This document shows positions 26,803-34,429 of a stretch of DNA of 40,908 bases, piece after piece. The translations under genes were made by a program, and so were the position numbers. The notes beneath the pieces were generated by a model. It was given only the letters and a program-made list of their open reading frames with translations, had not been told where the DNA came from and ran no database searches. This DNA is from Terriglobia bacterium (lineage in GTDB: Bacteria > Acidobacteriota > Terriglobia > Bryobacterales > Bryobacteraceae): the NCBI GenBank assembly GCA_020073325.1, contig JAIQFJ010000005.1:1-40908 (forward strand), in the 5' to 3' direction. Numbering within the stretch: position 1 is the first letter of the stretch; each line of letters starts with the position of its first letter.

Positions 26803-27720
26803 TCAGTTGGTTGGCGAATGCGTGCGCACCGGCATCGGGTCTTCCAGCGGATTTAACTTCGAATCGAAATATTGCACCGACATCGTGCTCTGATCGATGC
26901 GTAGATCGAGAAATCCGTAGGAGACGTGGCGGAAAACCGTGCCCGGCTTCGTGCCGTGAAATTGACGGAGGCGCGCTCCGCCGCCGCCGCAGATGAAGAA
27001 ATCCATCCCGTCGGCGCGCACGTGCTCCATGTCGTGATCGTGACCGCAGATATAAGCATCAACTTTGGCGGACTTCAGCACGGGCAGCAACTCCTCGCGC
27101 AGCTCGCCGATGCGCCGTTCGTTCAGATGCACGCCCGAGGTGTAAATCGGATGATGGCCGTAGACGATCCGCCACTTGATTTCAGGATCGCCCGTCGATT
27201 CCTCCAGCGTCGTGCGGATCCATTCGAGCTGCTTCCGCGACCAGCCTTCGGTGTCGATCGCCACAAACAGCACCGGTCCTGCTTTAAAGGAGTAATACCG
27301 CGCCGGCATGTGCCAGCTCTTGCTTTTCTTCGAATAGGCGACTTCGGCGTCGGGCGAGCCGCGTTCGGCGGGGCAGATCACCGGCGGATGTCCGTAGTCG
27401 TGATTGCCCAGCGTCGCGTAGAAGGGAATGCCGAGAGGTGTGTACAGATTCTCCCAGCGCGACTTCCATTTCGGATCGTCGACGCCGCGCACGCCGCAGC
27501 GATAGAAATTATCGCCCATGGTGATCCCGAGATTGAACGGCTGCTGCTCATGACGCCGCGCCATCGCACGGGCCGTCTGCGCCTGCACCGGAGCGCCGCT
27601 GCCGAAATCGCCGAACGCCAGAACGTGCAGCGCCTGGTCGGCGGGAAGCACGCGTCCGGCATTTTCCTGGGCAAAAAGGAACGATGAAAATACAACGAAG
27701 GGAAAAACTCGAATCATCAT
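26803..27720 (-). CDS. Secreted metallophosphoesterase (purple acid phosphatase-like)
   Basis: A 305-residue calcineurin-like phosphoesterase with signal peptide MMIRVFPFVVFSSFLFAQ. The dimetal motifs are in order: LAFGDFGSG, ITMGDNFY, LGNHDYG, IVYGHHPIY and ICGHDHDMEH. GDNFY together with the short length and the pattern of motifs resembles mammalian-type tartrate-resistant (purple) acid phosphatases (ACP5). It is predicted to hydrolyse phosphomonoesters in the periplasm or outside the cell, helping to scavenge phosphate. The frame is open upstream for 38 codons, but those residues are not signal-peptide-like, so the double ATG at 27715-27720 is preferred. It is divergent from the cytochrome gene and no Pho box was recognised. 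Confidence 0.9.
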   Translation of the reverse strand: MMIRVFPFVVFSSFLFAQENAGRVLPADQALHVLAFGDFGSGAPVQAQTARAMARRHEQQPFNLGITMGDNFYRCGVRGVDDPKWKSRWENLYTPLGIPFYATLGNHDYGHPPVICPAERGSPDAEVAYSKKSKSWHMPARYYSFKAGPVLFVAIDTEGWSRKQLEWIRTTLEESTGDPEIKWRIVYGHHPIYTSGVHLNERRIGELREELLPVLKSAKVDAYICGHDHDMEHVRADGMDFFICGGGGARLRQFHGTKPGTVFRHVSYGFLDLRIDQSTMSVQYFDSKLNPLEDPMPVRTHSPTN

Positions 27721-28038
27721 CTGCTCGACTGCTGTGGAACCGGCACCTTCAGCATAGCGGGTGTGCGCCATCGCGCGAAGCTTCACCCAAAACTGGGTGA
27801 GCGATCTCCCGCACCCCATCGCGTTTTCCCGCAATTCCTTTCGACGGCGGACTTCAGTCCGCGCAGCGATTCAGCGCCGCAGATCCCGCGGAGCCGGACC
27901 TCCAACTCAAAGTTTTTCATTCAGATAATCCGCGCCCCGCTTCCGAGCCGCGCGCCGGCAAGCCGCTCCGCCCAGCTCGCGGAACCTCAATTGCAATGCC
28001 CTTCGGAACATCGGTCAGCTTTTGGAAAGGAGCTTGAC
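27721..28038. other. Divergent intergenic region with short palindrome
   Basis: A 318-bp gap between the phosphatase and cytochrome genes. It contains the hairpin GCGGACT-TC-AGTCCGC (27847-27862), related to a sequence near 40751-40770, an AT-richer patch near 27905-27925 that could hold a promoter, and the strong ribosome-binding site GGAAAGGAG just before 28039. No gene is supported in it. Confidence 0.45.
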
Positions 28039-29418
28039 ATGCCTCGTGCCACGTTCCCCGGCGCCCAGCGCATGATTGCTGTGGGCGCGTCTCTTCTCGG
28101 AGCCTCGCTGGTTCTCCAGGCGGCGGACGCCGAAAAGAAGCCCGTCACCTTCTCGAACCAGGTGGTTCGAATCTTCCAGGAAAAATGCCAGGACTGCCAT
28201 CGGCCCGGCACTGTCGCGCCGATGTCGCTGGTGACTTACGAGGAGACCCGCCCCTGGGCGCGCTCTATTAAGGAACGCGTCGTGTCGCGAAACATGCCGC
28301 CCTGGCATATCGACGCCACTTACGGCGTCCGCCACTTCGCCAACGACATGTCGCTCAGCGAGGACCAGGTGCAGACCATCGTGAAATGGGTCGACGCCGG
28401 CTCGCCCCGGGGCGACAAGGCCGATCTGCCTCCCGTCAAACAGTGGCCCAACGACGACGGCTGGCAGCTCACCAGGGAATTTAATCGGCCGCCCGACCTG
28501 ATCGTCAAGTCCGATCCGTACACGATGCCCGCGAACAGCCAGGATCAGTGGTGGCGTCCTCTCTCCGAAATTAATCTGACCGAACCGCGCTGGGTGCGCG
28601 CCGTCGAAATGCGCCCGGGCAGCAACGCGGGTCGGAAGATTACGCATCACGCGCTGGCGCACCTGGTTCAGGACGATCCCGACGCGCGCCGTCTGTCCGA
28701 TCCGGTGGGCAGCGGCGGCAATCGCGGACCGAATGAGGCCGGCACGCTGATGGAATGGGCCATCGGCAAAAGCTACGACATCTACCGCGAAGGCACCGGC
28801 AAGCTGTTGCTGCCCGGGTCGCATATCTGGTGGGACATCCACTATCACGCGGTGGGCGAAGCGATTCGCGATCACGTCGAGCTGGGCGTGTGGCTCTATC
28901 CCAAAGGACAGGAGCCGAAATATCGCACCTACCTGACCGGCTTCCAGGCCGTTTCCCGCGTCGGCGCCGCGCTCGACATCGCGCCCAACTCGATCACCGC
29001 CAGCGACAGCTTCACCGTCCTCAAGGCTCCCGCGCGCCTGGAAAATTATCAGCCGCACATGCACCTGCGCGGCCGGGCGATGGCCATGGAAGCGATTCTT
29101 CCCGACGGAACGATCCAGCCGATCGCCAGCGTCGACCGCTTCGACTTCAACTGGATGACGAACTACATCTTCACCGACGACGAAGCTCCGGTCCTGCCCA
29201 AAGGCACCGTGATCCATGTCAAAGCCTGGTTCGACAACACGGCCGCGCACAAAGGCAATCCCGATCCCGACCAGTGGGTCGGCTGGGGCGATCGCACGGT
29301 CGACGAGATGGCGCATGCCTGGGTCAACGTCACTTACATCTCGGAGGAAGACTACGCCGCCTGGGCCGCGAAGCACAAGAAAGCCGCCGAGCCAGGTCGT
29401 GGAGGAACGATCAATTAA
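28039..29418 (+). CDS. Secreted cytochrome c fused to PHM-like copper domain
   Basis: A 459-residue exported protein. Signal peptide to about A29. A short cytochrome c domain with CQDCH (C50, C53, H54) and RPGTVAPMSL, M62 being the likely sixth ligand. A domain of about 310 residues follows with the histidine pattern of copper type II ascorbate-dependent monooxygenases: THHALAH (H203, H204), IHYH (H268/H270) and PHMHLRG (H340, H342). These align with the CuH pair, third CuH ligand and CuM pair of peptidylglycine hydroxylating monooxygenase; a Met for CuM could be in FNWMTNY. The heme domain may feed electrons to copper in place of ascorbate. Substrate unknown. ATG 28039 has GGAAAGGAG. First of three same-strand secreted-protein genes. 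Confidence 0.87.
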   Translation: MPRATFPGAQRMIAVGASLLGASLVLQAADAEKKPVTFSNQVVRIFQEKCQDCHRPGTVAPMSLVTYEETRPWARSIKERVVSRNMPPWHIDATYGVRHFANDMSLSEDQVQTIVKWVDAGSPRGDKADLPPVKQWPNDDGWQLTREFNRPPDLIVKSDPYTMPANSQDQWWRPLSEINLTEPRWVRAVEMRPGSNAGRKITHHALAHLVQDDPDARRLSDPVGSGGNRGPNEAGTLMEWAIGKSYDIYREGTGKLLLPGSHIWWDIHYHAVGEAIRDHVELGVWLYPKGQEPKYRTYLTGFQAVSRVGAALDIAPNSITASDSFTVLKAPARLENYQPHMHLRGRAMAMEAILPDGTIQPIASVDRFDFNWMTNYIFTDDEAPVLPKGTVIHVKAWFDNTAAHKGNPDPDQWVGWGDRTVDEMAHAWVNVTYISEEDYAAWAAKHKKAAEPGRGGTIN

Positions 29419-29459
29419 ATGCACACCGAAGCGTCCTGCACACCCATAAAGGATCCCTC

Positions 29460-30314
29460 ATGAAACCGATCTTCTTCCTGACCCTCGCCTCCATCCTCGG
29501 AGCCCAGCAGCTCCCGCTCGAACCGCGCCACGACGCCGGACAAAGCATCACTGGCGTCTTCGAAGGCTGGTACAAGAATCCCGACGGCACCTTCAGCCTC
29601 CTGTTCGGCTACTACAACCGGAATCTGAAAGAATCGCTCGACATCGCCATCGGCCCCAACAATCGCATCGAGCCCGGCGGCCCCGACCGCGGCCAGCCGG
29701 CGCACTTCGTCGCCGGACGCATGTGGGGCAGTTTCACGGTCGCCGTTCCCGCCGATTTCGGGACCGGCAAGCTCACCTGGACCATCGTCGCCAACGGCAA
29801 ATCGACCGTGATCCCGGCGAGCCTCAAGACCGACTGGGAAATTTCCCCGTTCCTTGACGCCACCAACAACACGCCGCCGTGGATCAGCTTCCACGATTTC
29901 GATCACGACGGCCCCGTCGCGCAAGGCCCGCGCTCCGTCACCGCATCGACGGAAGCCACCACCGGCGCGCCCTTCACGCTCGACGTGTGGGCCGCCGACG
30001 ATAACGTCGTTTCTCCAGGAACACGCCAGCCGAGGTCCCCCGTTTCCGTCGTATGGACGAAATTTCGCGGACCCGGCGCCGTGACGTTCTCCACCGCACG
30101 TCCTGAAGTTCACAAATTCGACGGAAAGATGCCCCCCAAAGCGACCTTCGCCGGCAAAGCGACCACCACCGTCACCTTCAGCGAACCCGGTGAGTACGTC
30201 CTGCAAGTCATGGCCACCGACGCCTCCGGCGAGGGCGGCGGCGGGTTCCAATGCTGCTGGACCACCGCTCATCTGAAGGTCTCCGTCAAGGGCGAATCCG
30301 CCACCGGTCGTTAA
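29460..30314 (+). CDS. Secreted protein of unknown function
   Basis: A 284-residue protein with signal peptide MKPIFFLTLASILGAQQ. The mature part is mostly beta-strand. VFEGWYKNPDGTFSLLFGYYNRN opens a first beta domain, and the C-terminal third (TKFRGPGAVTFS to VMATDASG) resembles a PKD/Ig-like module. A late pair of cysteines (FQCCW) is the only Cys content noted. I do not recognise a catalytic motif. ATG 29460 is preceded by AAAGGA at 6 nt. It follows the cytochrome/PHM gene by 41 bp and precedes the metal-binding gene by 5 bp, so it is probably part of the same exported redox or metal system. Confidence 0.8.
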   Translation: MKPIFFLTLASILGAQQLPLEPRHDAGQSITGVFEGWYKNPDGTFSLLFGYYNRNLKESLDIAIGPNNRIEPGGPDRGQPAHFVAGRMWGSFTVAVPADFGTGKLTWTIVANGKSTVIPASLKTDWEISPFLDATNNTPPWISFHDFDHDGPVAQGPRSVTASTEATTGAPFTLDVWAADDNVVSPGTRQPRSPVSVVWTKFRGPGAVTFSTARPEVHKFDGKMPPKATFAGKATTTVTFSEPGEYVLQVMATDASGEGGGGFQCCWTTAHLKVSVKGESATGR

Positions 30315-30319
30315 CGCGT

Positions 30320-31294
30320 ATGTCGAACCGCTCCCTTCCATCGAGGCTCGCCGCTCGCAAAACAGCGAGCCGCGACCACGGGGAGCGGTTCACCCTCGCT
30401 GTGCTCAACACCGCCCTGTTTTTCGCGCTGACGCTCGCCGCCAACGCGCAGCCCCCACCGCCGCCCGCCGATCCCGAAGTCGAATGGATTTGCCCCATGG
30501 ACAAAGACATCCGCTCGAACGGCCCCGGCTTCTGTCCGCGGTGCGGGATGAAGCTGGTTCCCGGAATCCCCGAAGCCATCGAGTTTCCGGTCCAGATTAT
30601 CCCTTACCCGCGTGTCCTCAAACCCGGCCAGGACACGCAACTCGATTTCCGCATCTTCGATCCGCGCACCGGCAAACAAGTGCGCGATTTCGAAATCGTG
30701 CACGACAAATTTTTCCATCTGTTCGTCGTCAGCCAGGACACTACGTTTTTCGCCCACCAGCATCCCGAACTCCTGCCCGACGGTTCTTTTCGCTTTCACC
30801 TGAAATTTCCCAAGCCCGCGGCCTATCGCATCCTGTGCGACTTCTACCCCACAGGCGCCACGCCGCAGCTCATCTCCAACACGCTGATCGTACCCGGCCA
30901 GGGATTCCATCTTTCCCCCGCGAGCCTCACACCGAATCTCGCCCCGCAGCACGCCGCGAATCTCGACGTCGAGCTGGTCACCGAGCCCGCCCAGCCGATC
31001 GCCGGCGCCCTCACCCTGATGTTCTTCCGGCTCAAACCCGACGACGGCATCGAGCAATACCTCAGCGCCTGGGGACACATGATGGCCGCAAGCTGGGACC
31101 TGATCGACATGATCCATACGCACCCGATCTACGTCACCGATCCCGCTCCTTCCAGCGAAGGCGGCGCGTACAAACAAGTCCAGTTCAATCTGATTTTTCC
31201 GCGCGCCGGCATTTATCGCCTGTGGGTCCAGTTCCAGCGCAAAGGCGTCGTTAACACCGTGACTTTCGACGTCCCGGTCAGCGAACTGAAGTAG
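30320..31294 (+). CDS. Exported heavy-metal-binding-domain protein
   Basis: A protein of up to 324 residues. After a hydrophobic signal segment (LNTALFFALTLAANAQ) comes a small metal-binding domain, ICPMDKDIRSNGPGFCPRCGM, with C58, M60, C72, C75 and M77: the CPM...CPxCGM pattern of the heavy-metal-binding domain found in copper/silver efflux proteins. The rest (about 85-324) is beta-rich with many His (FAHQHPEL, MIHTHPIY) and may form one or two FixG/cupredoxin-like folds. A periplasmic copper-handling or delivery role alongside the upstream copper enzyme is inferred. The start is doubtful: ATG 30320 puts a palindromic repeat inside the first 25 codons, while GTG 30401 would begin just after it and directly yield a signal peptide. 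Confidence 0.8.
   Translation: MSNRSLPSRLAARKTASRDHGERFTLAVLNTALFFALTLAANAQPPPPPADPEVEWICPMDKDIRSNGPGFCPRCGMKLVPGIPEAIEFPVQIIPYPRVLKPGQDTQLDFRIFDPRTGKQVRDFEIVHDKFFHLFVVSQDTTFFAHQHPELLPDGSFRFHLKFPKPAAYRILCDFYPTGATPQLISNTLIVPGQGFHLSPASLTPNLAPQHAANLDVELVTEPAQPIAGALTLMFFRLKPDDGIEQYLSAWGHMMAASWDLIDMIHTHPIYVTDPAPSSEGGAYKQVQFNLIFPRAGIYRLWVQFQRKGVVNTVTFDVPVSELK
30325..30395. repeat. Palindromic repeat, copy 2, at a gene's 5' end
   Basis: The outer arms GAACCGCTCCC (30325-30335) and GGGAGCGGTTC (30381-30391) and the inner arms GGCTCGC / GCGAGCC form an imperfect hairpin of about 70 nt. Its right half (30363-30395) matches 428-460. It overlaps the first codons of the heavy-metal-binding gene, so it is either translated into the n-region of the signal peptide or part of the 5' leader. 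Confidence 0.6.
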
Positions 31295-31348
31295 TTTCCT
31301 TCCTCAAACTCCCGGCCCGCCGCCCGATAAGCCCCTCGAGGCTACAGC

Positions 31349-31717
31349 ATGTTGGACATTCTGATCGTGGATGATTCCGCGGCAATCCGAAAAATTCTCG
31401 CCCGCGTCCTGAGGCAGGCGGAAATACCCATTGGCAATATTTTCGAGGCCGGCGACGGCTCCGAAGCCATCACCGCCCTGCAGTCCCAGAACATCGGCCT
31501 GATTCTTTCCGATATCAACATGCCCAACATGAACGGACTGGAACTGCTCAGCCAGGTCAAAGCGCACGACACCTGGAAGAATGTCCCCGTCGTCATGGTC
31601 AGCACGGAAGGCAGCCAGGCGAAAGTGCTGGAAGCGGTCCGCCTCGGCGCCGCGGGCTACGTCCGCAAGCCGTTCAATGCCGAACAAATCAAAGAAAAGC
31701 TGGAGTCGTTTTGCTAA
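31349..31717 (+). CDS. cheY: CheY-like response regulator 1
   Basis: A 122-residue single receiver: acidic pair VDDS (D8, D9), phospho-acceptor D55 in LSDINMPNMNG, switch Ser/Thr in MVSTEG and K107 in VRKPF. It is the CheY output of a chemosensory system, phosphorylated by CheA and acting on a motor or pilus component. It is the first gene of the che cluster, 54 bp after the metal-binding gene and 13 bp before cheX, whose phosphatase product would turn its signal off. A second CheY lies downstream (37402). Confidence 0.93.
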   Translation: MLDILIVDDSAAIRKILARVLRQAEIPIGNIFEAGDGSEAITALQSQNIGLILSDINMPNMNGLELLSQVKAHDTWKNVPVVMVSTEGSQAKVLEAVRLGAAGYVRKPFNAEQIKEKLESFC

Positions 31718-31730
31718 ACCCGAGGGACCC

Positions 31731-32294
31731 ATGAATCCACCGCCAGAAATCACCGCCAGCGACATCATTGAGGCGATCACGGCCGCCACGCACGACGTCT
31801 TCTCCACCATGCTCGGTTTGCAAATCGAGCCGCGCGGCGGCGCCACCGAGGATGACTCTCCCGCCGCGCCGACCTCCGGCCTGATCGCGCTGATCGGACT
31901 CGCGGGTCCGTGGACCGGCACGGGAAGCGTTTCCGCCAGCGGCGATTTCGCCTGCCGCATGGCGTCCGCGCTGCTGATGGCTCCCTGCGACGCGCTGAAC
32001 GAAAACGTCCTCGACGCCATCGGCGAAATCGCCAACATGGTCATCGGCAACGTCAAAACATCGCTCGAGGACAAAGTGGGCCCCATGGGACTCAGCACTC
32101 CAACCGTCATTTACGGCCACGATTTTCAGACCCGCAGCGCGCGCATCCACCGCTGGACCGTCGTCCCGTTCGTCTGCTGCTCCGGGCCGGTCAGCGAAAC
32201 TCTCTACGTTCAAATGTGCCTGGCCCCTAATCGTGAGCCGGGCCAGGGTAATGTGCGTGCGGGGCTGCAAATGCCCCAGGTATTAACGGCGTAA
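31731..32294 (+). CDS. cheX: CheX-type chemotaxis phosphatase 1
   Basis: A 187-residue protein with the CheC/CheX/FliY active-site helix DAIGEIANMVIGNVK (E99 and N102), the acid-amide pair that positions water to dephosphorylate CheY-P. Only one such helix is seen, as in CheX rather than CheC. An MASALL helix precedes it and a beta-rich C-terminal half follows. The last 20 residues (from about PNREPGQGN) extend beyond the usual fold. ATG 31731 has GAGGGA 3 nt upstream. It directly follows cheY 1, its likely substrate gene. A second, diverged CheX is encoded at 37781. Confidence 0.88.
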   Translation: MNPPPEITASDIIEAITAATHDVFSTMLGLQIEPRGGATEDDSPAAPTSGLIALIGLAGPWTGTGSVSASGDFACRMASALLMAPCDALNENVLDAIGEIANMVIGNVKTSLEDKVGPMGLSTPTVIYGHDFQTRSARIHRWTVVPFVCCSGPVSETLYVQMCLAPNREPGQGNVRAGLQMPQVLTA

Positions 32295-32348
32295 AGGCGC
32301 TCATATTTCGCGCCCGCGCGCCGGATCTGTCTACTCAGGAAAAACATC

Positions 32349-32681
32349 ATGAATAAATCCCTCACCTTGGGAAAGAAGCTCGGCTTCGGTTTCGGAGCCA
32401 TGGCCGTCATCACCGCAGCCATCGTGTTGGCTTCGCTCCTCTCCGTCCGGAAAGTCGGCGAGACCTTCGATTCGGCCACGCGCAACGAGACCCGCAAACT
32501 CGACCTCGCCCACTCCATCGCCACCGGAGCCGCCCAAATGCTTTCGTTCCAGCGCGCCGTGCTGGTTCGCGCCTATAAGCACGATCTCACCGTCGCAGCC
32601 CAGTATCAGAGCTCGTTCGATGACGAAGCTCGCAAGGACAAGGCATACCTCGACCAGTTGCGTCCGCTGCTCGTCACATAA
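32349..32681 (+). CDS. Methyl-accepting chemotaxis protein 1, N-terminal fragment
   Basis: 110 residues: a short basic N-terminus, TM1 (about 13-32, FGFGAMAVITAAIVLAS) and the first part of a four-helix-bundle sensor (KVGETFDSATRNETRKLDLA to YLDQLRPLLV). It ends at TAA 32679-32681. The same frame reopens at once and carries the rest of a standard receptor, so this is the 5' part of one mcp gene interrupted by a single in-frame stop. The start has CAGGAAAAA upstream. Alone it would be a membrane-anchored sensor stub. Confidence 0.8.
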   Translation: MNKSLTLGKKLGFGFGAMAVITAAIVLASLLSVRKVGETFDSATRNETRKLDLAHSIATGAAQMLSFQRAVLVRAYKHDLTVAAQYQSSFDDEARKDKAYLDQLRPLLVT

Positions 32682-32705
32682 CGCGGCCGCCGCAACGGGG
32701 AGGAA

Positions 32706-33902
32706 ATGGACTCGATCATGGCTGCCTGGCTCCCCGCCGCAACTGAAATGGGAGCCATCGCCGGAACAGATCCCCAGCGTGCAGAGAAAAAATACGAAGA
32801 GACGCTGGCGCAAGCGAAACAGCTCCAGATATTAACAGCCGAGATGGTCGACCTCCAGAAGGGCCTGATGCAGACCAAAGTCGCCGCGACACAGGATGCC
32901 ATCGCGACCACCACGTGGACCTCCATCGTCCTCTCCCTCGTTTTCGCCGCCATCGGTTTCGCCGTGTTCTGGGTGATCCGCGTCGCCACTCGCGATTTGA
33001 AACAGATCGCCTCCGAGATCGGCGAAAGCACGTCGCAGGTCGCCTCCGCCGCCGGACAGGTTTCCGCGTCCAGCCAATCGCTGGCGCAAGGCGCTTCGGA
33101 GCAGGCCGCGTCGCTCGAAGAAACCTCCGCTTCCACCGAAGAAATCACTTCCATGACGCGCCGCAATGCAGACAATTCCAAATCCGCCGCCGACGTCATG
33201 ACGTCCGTCGACAAGAACGTGAAAAACGGGAACGAGACCCTCAGCCAGATGATGGTCTCGATGAACGAAATCAACGCCTCCAGCGACAAGATTTCGAAAA
33301 TCATCAAGGTGATCGACGAGATTGCGTTTCAAACCAACATCCTCGCCCTCAACGCCGCCGTCGAAGCCGCGCGCGCCGGAGAGGCCGGCATGGGATTCGC
33401 CGTCGTCGCCGATGAGGTCCGCAATCTCGCCCAGCGCTCCGCCCAGGCCGCCAAGGATACCGCCGCGCTCATCGAAGAATCCATTTCGCGATCGAACGAA
33501 GGCAGCGCGCGCCTGAAGCAGGTGGACGAAGTGATTGGCGCGATTACCTCCAGCGCCGCGCAGGTCAAAACGCTGGTGGACGAAGTGAGCCTCGGCAGCC
33601 AGGAACAAACCCGCGGCATCGACGAAATCTCGCGAGCCGTCCAGCAGATGAGCCAGCTCACGCAGAGCACCGCCGCCGGAGCCGAAGAAAGCGCCGCCGC
33701 CAGCCAAGAGCTCACCGCACAGGCCGAAACGATGACGCAGGCCGTCGGACGCCTGGTCAAAATGGTCGCGGGCACGGCCCAGTCCTCCGCCCCGCCGCGT
33801 AAATCACGGCCGTCGAAAGCTTCCGCCCACAGGTTCGCGCCGGGCGCCGTGGCCGCCACCCGCAGCGCGATCCCGCTTGAAGACGAATTCACCGAACTCT
33901 AA
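32706..33902 (+). CDS. Methyl-accepting chemotaxis protein 1, C-terminal fragment
   Basis: 398 residues in the same frame as the fragment ending at 32681. The remainder of the sensor bundle, TM2 (about 70-92), no recognisable HAMP domain, then the cytoplasmic signalling hairpin with the conserved tip [20 protein letters not shown] and [17 protein letters not shown]. The C-terminus carries a tether of about 40 residues ending [10 protein letters not shown], possibly a CheR/CheB docking tail. GGGGAGG lies 2 nt before ATG 32706, too close for an ideal start, but reinitiation 24 nt after the stop is conceivable. Otherwise it is a pseudogene or a read-through product. It precedes cheW by 12 bp. 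Confidence 0.85.
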   Translation: MDSIMAAWLPAATEMGAIAGTDPQRAEKKYEETLAQAKQLQILTAEMVDLQKGLMQTKVAATQDAIATTTWTSIVLSLVFAAIGFAVFWVIRVATRDLKQIASEIGESTSQVASAAGQVSASSQSLAQGASEQAASLEETSASTEEITSMTRRNADNSKSAADVMTSVDKNVKNGNETLSQMMVSMNEINASSDKISKIIKVIDEIAFQTNILALNAAVEAARAGEAGMGFAVVADEVRNLAQRSAQAAKDTAALIEESISRSNEGSARLKQVDEVIGAITSSAAQVKTLVDEVSLGSQEQTRGIDEISRAVQQMSQLTQSTAAGAEESAAASQELTAQAETMTQAVGRLVKMVAGTAQSSAPPRKSRPSKASAHRFAPGAVAATRSAIPLEDEFTEL

Positions 33903-33914
33903 AGGAAAACGAAA

Positions 33915-34424
33915 ATGGCATCCACTGTTTTAGAAGCACCCGCCGCCAAGGTCGATTCCCGCGCCGGCAAATATCTCACCTTCGGATTGGGCAAAGAGGA
34001 GTTCGCCATCCAGGTGCTGGCCGTCCGCGAAATCATGGGCGTGCAGGAAATCACCGTCGTGCCCCAGACGCCGCCCTACGTCAAAGGCGTCATCAACCTG
34101 CGCGGCAAAGTGATCCCCGTCGTCGACCTGCGCCTCAAATTCGGCCTGGAGGAACAGGCCTACACGCAGCGCACCTGCATCGTCGTCGTGCAGATCGAAC
34201 AGGAAGGCTCGCGGCTGCTCACCGGCGTCGTGGTCGACGAAGTCTCCGAAGTCGTCACCCTGCAATCCGCCGATATCGAAGACACGCCCGACTTCGGCCG
34301 CGGAGTCTCCACGCCCTACATCCTCGGCATGGCGAAGTCCAAAGGCAAAGTCAAAATTCTGCTGGACATCAACCGCGTCATGAGCGTCCAGGAAATGAGC
34401 GGCCTCGCCGGCTCCGTGCTCTAA
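33915..34424 (+). CDS. cheW: Chemotaxis coupling protein CheW
   Basis: A 169-residue CheW: KYLTFGLGKEEFAIQVLAVREIM, VKGVINLRGKVIPVVDLRLKFG and the LTGVVVDEVSEVV segment are the conserved surfaces that bind receptor tips and the CheA P5 domain. It links the receptor array to the kinase at the membrane. AAAGGA is well placed before the ATG. It lies between mcp 1 (12-bp gap) and cheA (5-bp gap), consistent with co-translation of the array core. An Ala-rich N-terminal extension of about 18 residues precedes the fold. Confidence 0.96.
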   Translation: MASTVLEAPAAKVDSRAGKYLTFGLGKEEFAIQVLAVREIMGVQEITVVPQTPPYVKGVINLRGKVIPVVDLRLKFGLEEQAYTQRTCIVVVQIEQEGSRLLTGVVVDEVSEVVTLQSADIEDTPDFGRGVSTPYILGMAKSKGKVKILLDINRVMSVQEMSGLAGSVL

Positions 34425-34429
34425 AAACA

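Noticed and set aside
27763-28038. Upstream 92-codon extension of the cytochrome/PHM frame
   Set aside because: A strong ribosome-binding site and an export signal begin at ATG 28039; the extension is Pro/Arg/Ser-rich and contains a palindrome.
28755-29459. Long upstream part of the frame that holds the 284-residue secreted protein
   Set aside because: It overlaps the cytochrome/PHM gene in another frame. The signal peptide and ribosome-binding site place the real start at 29460.
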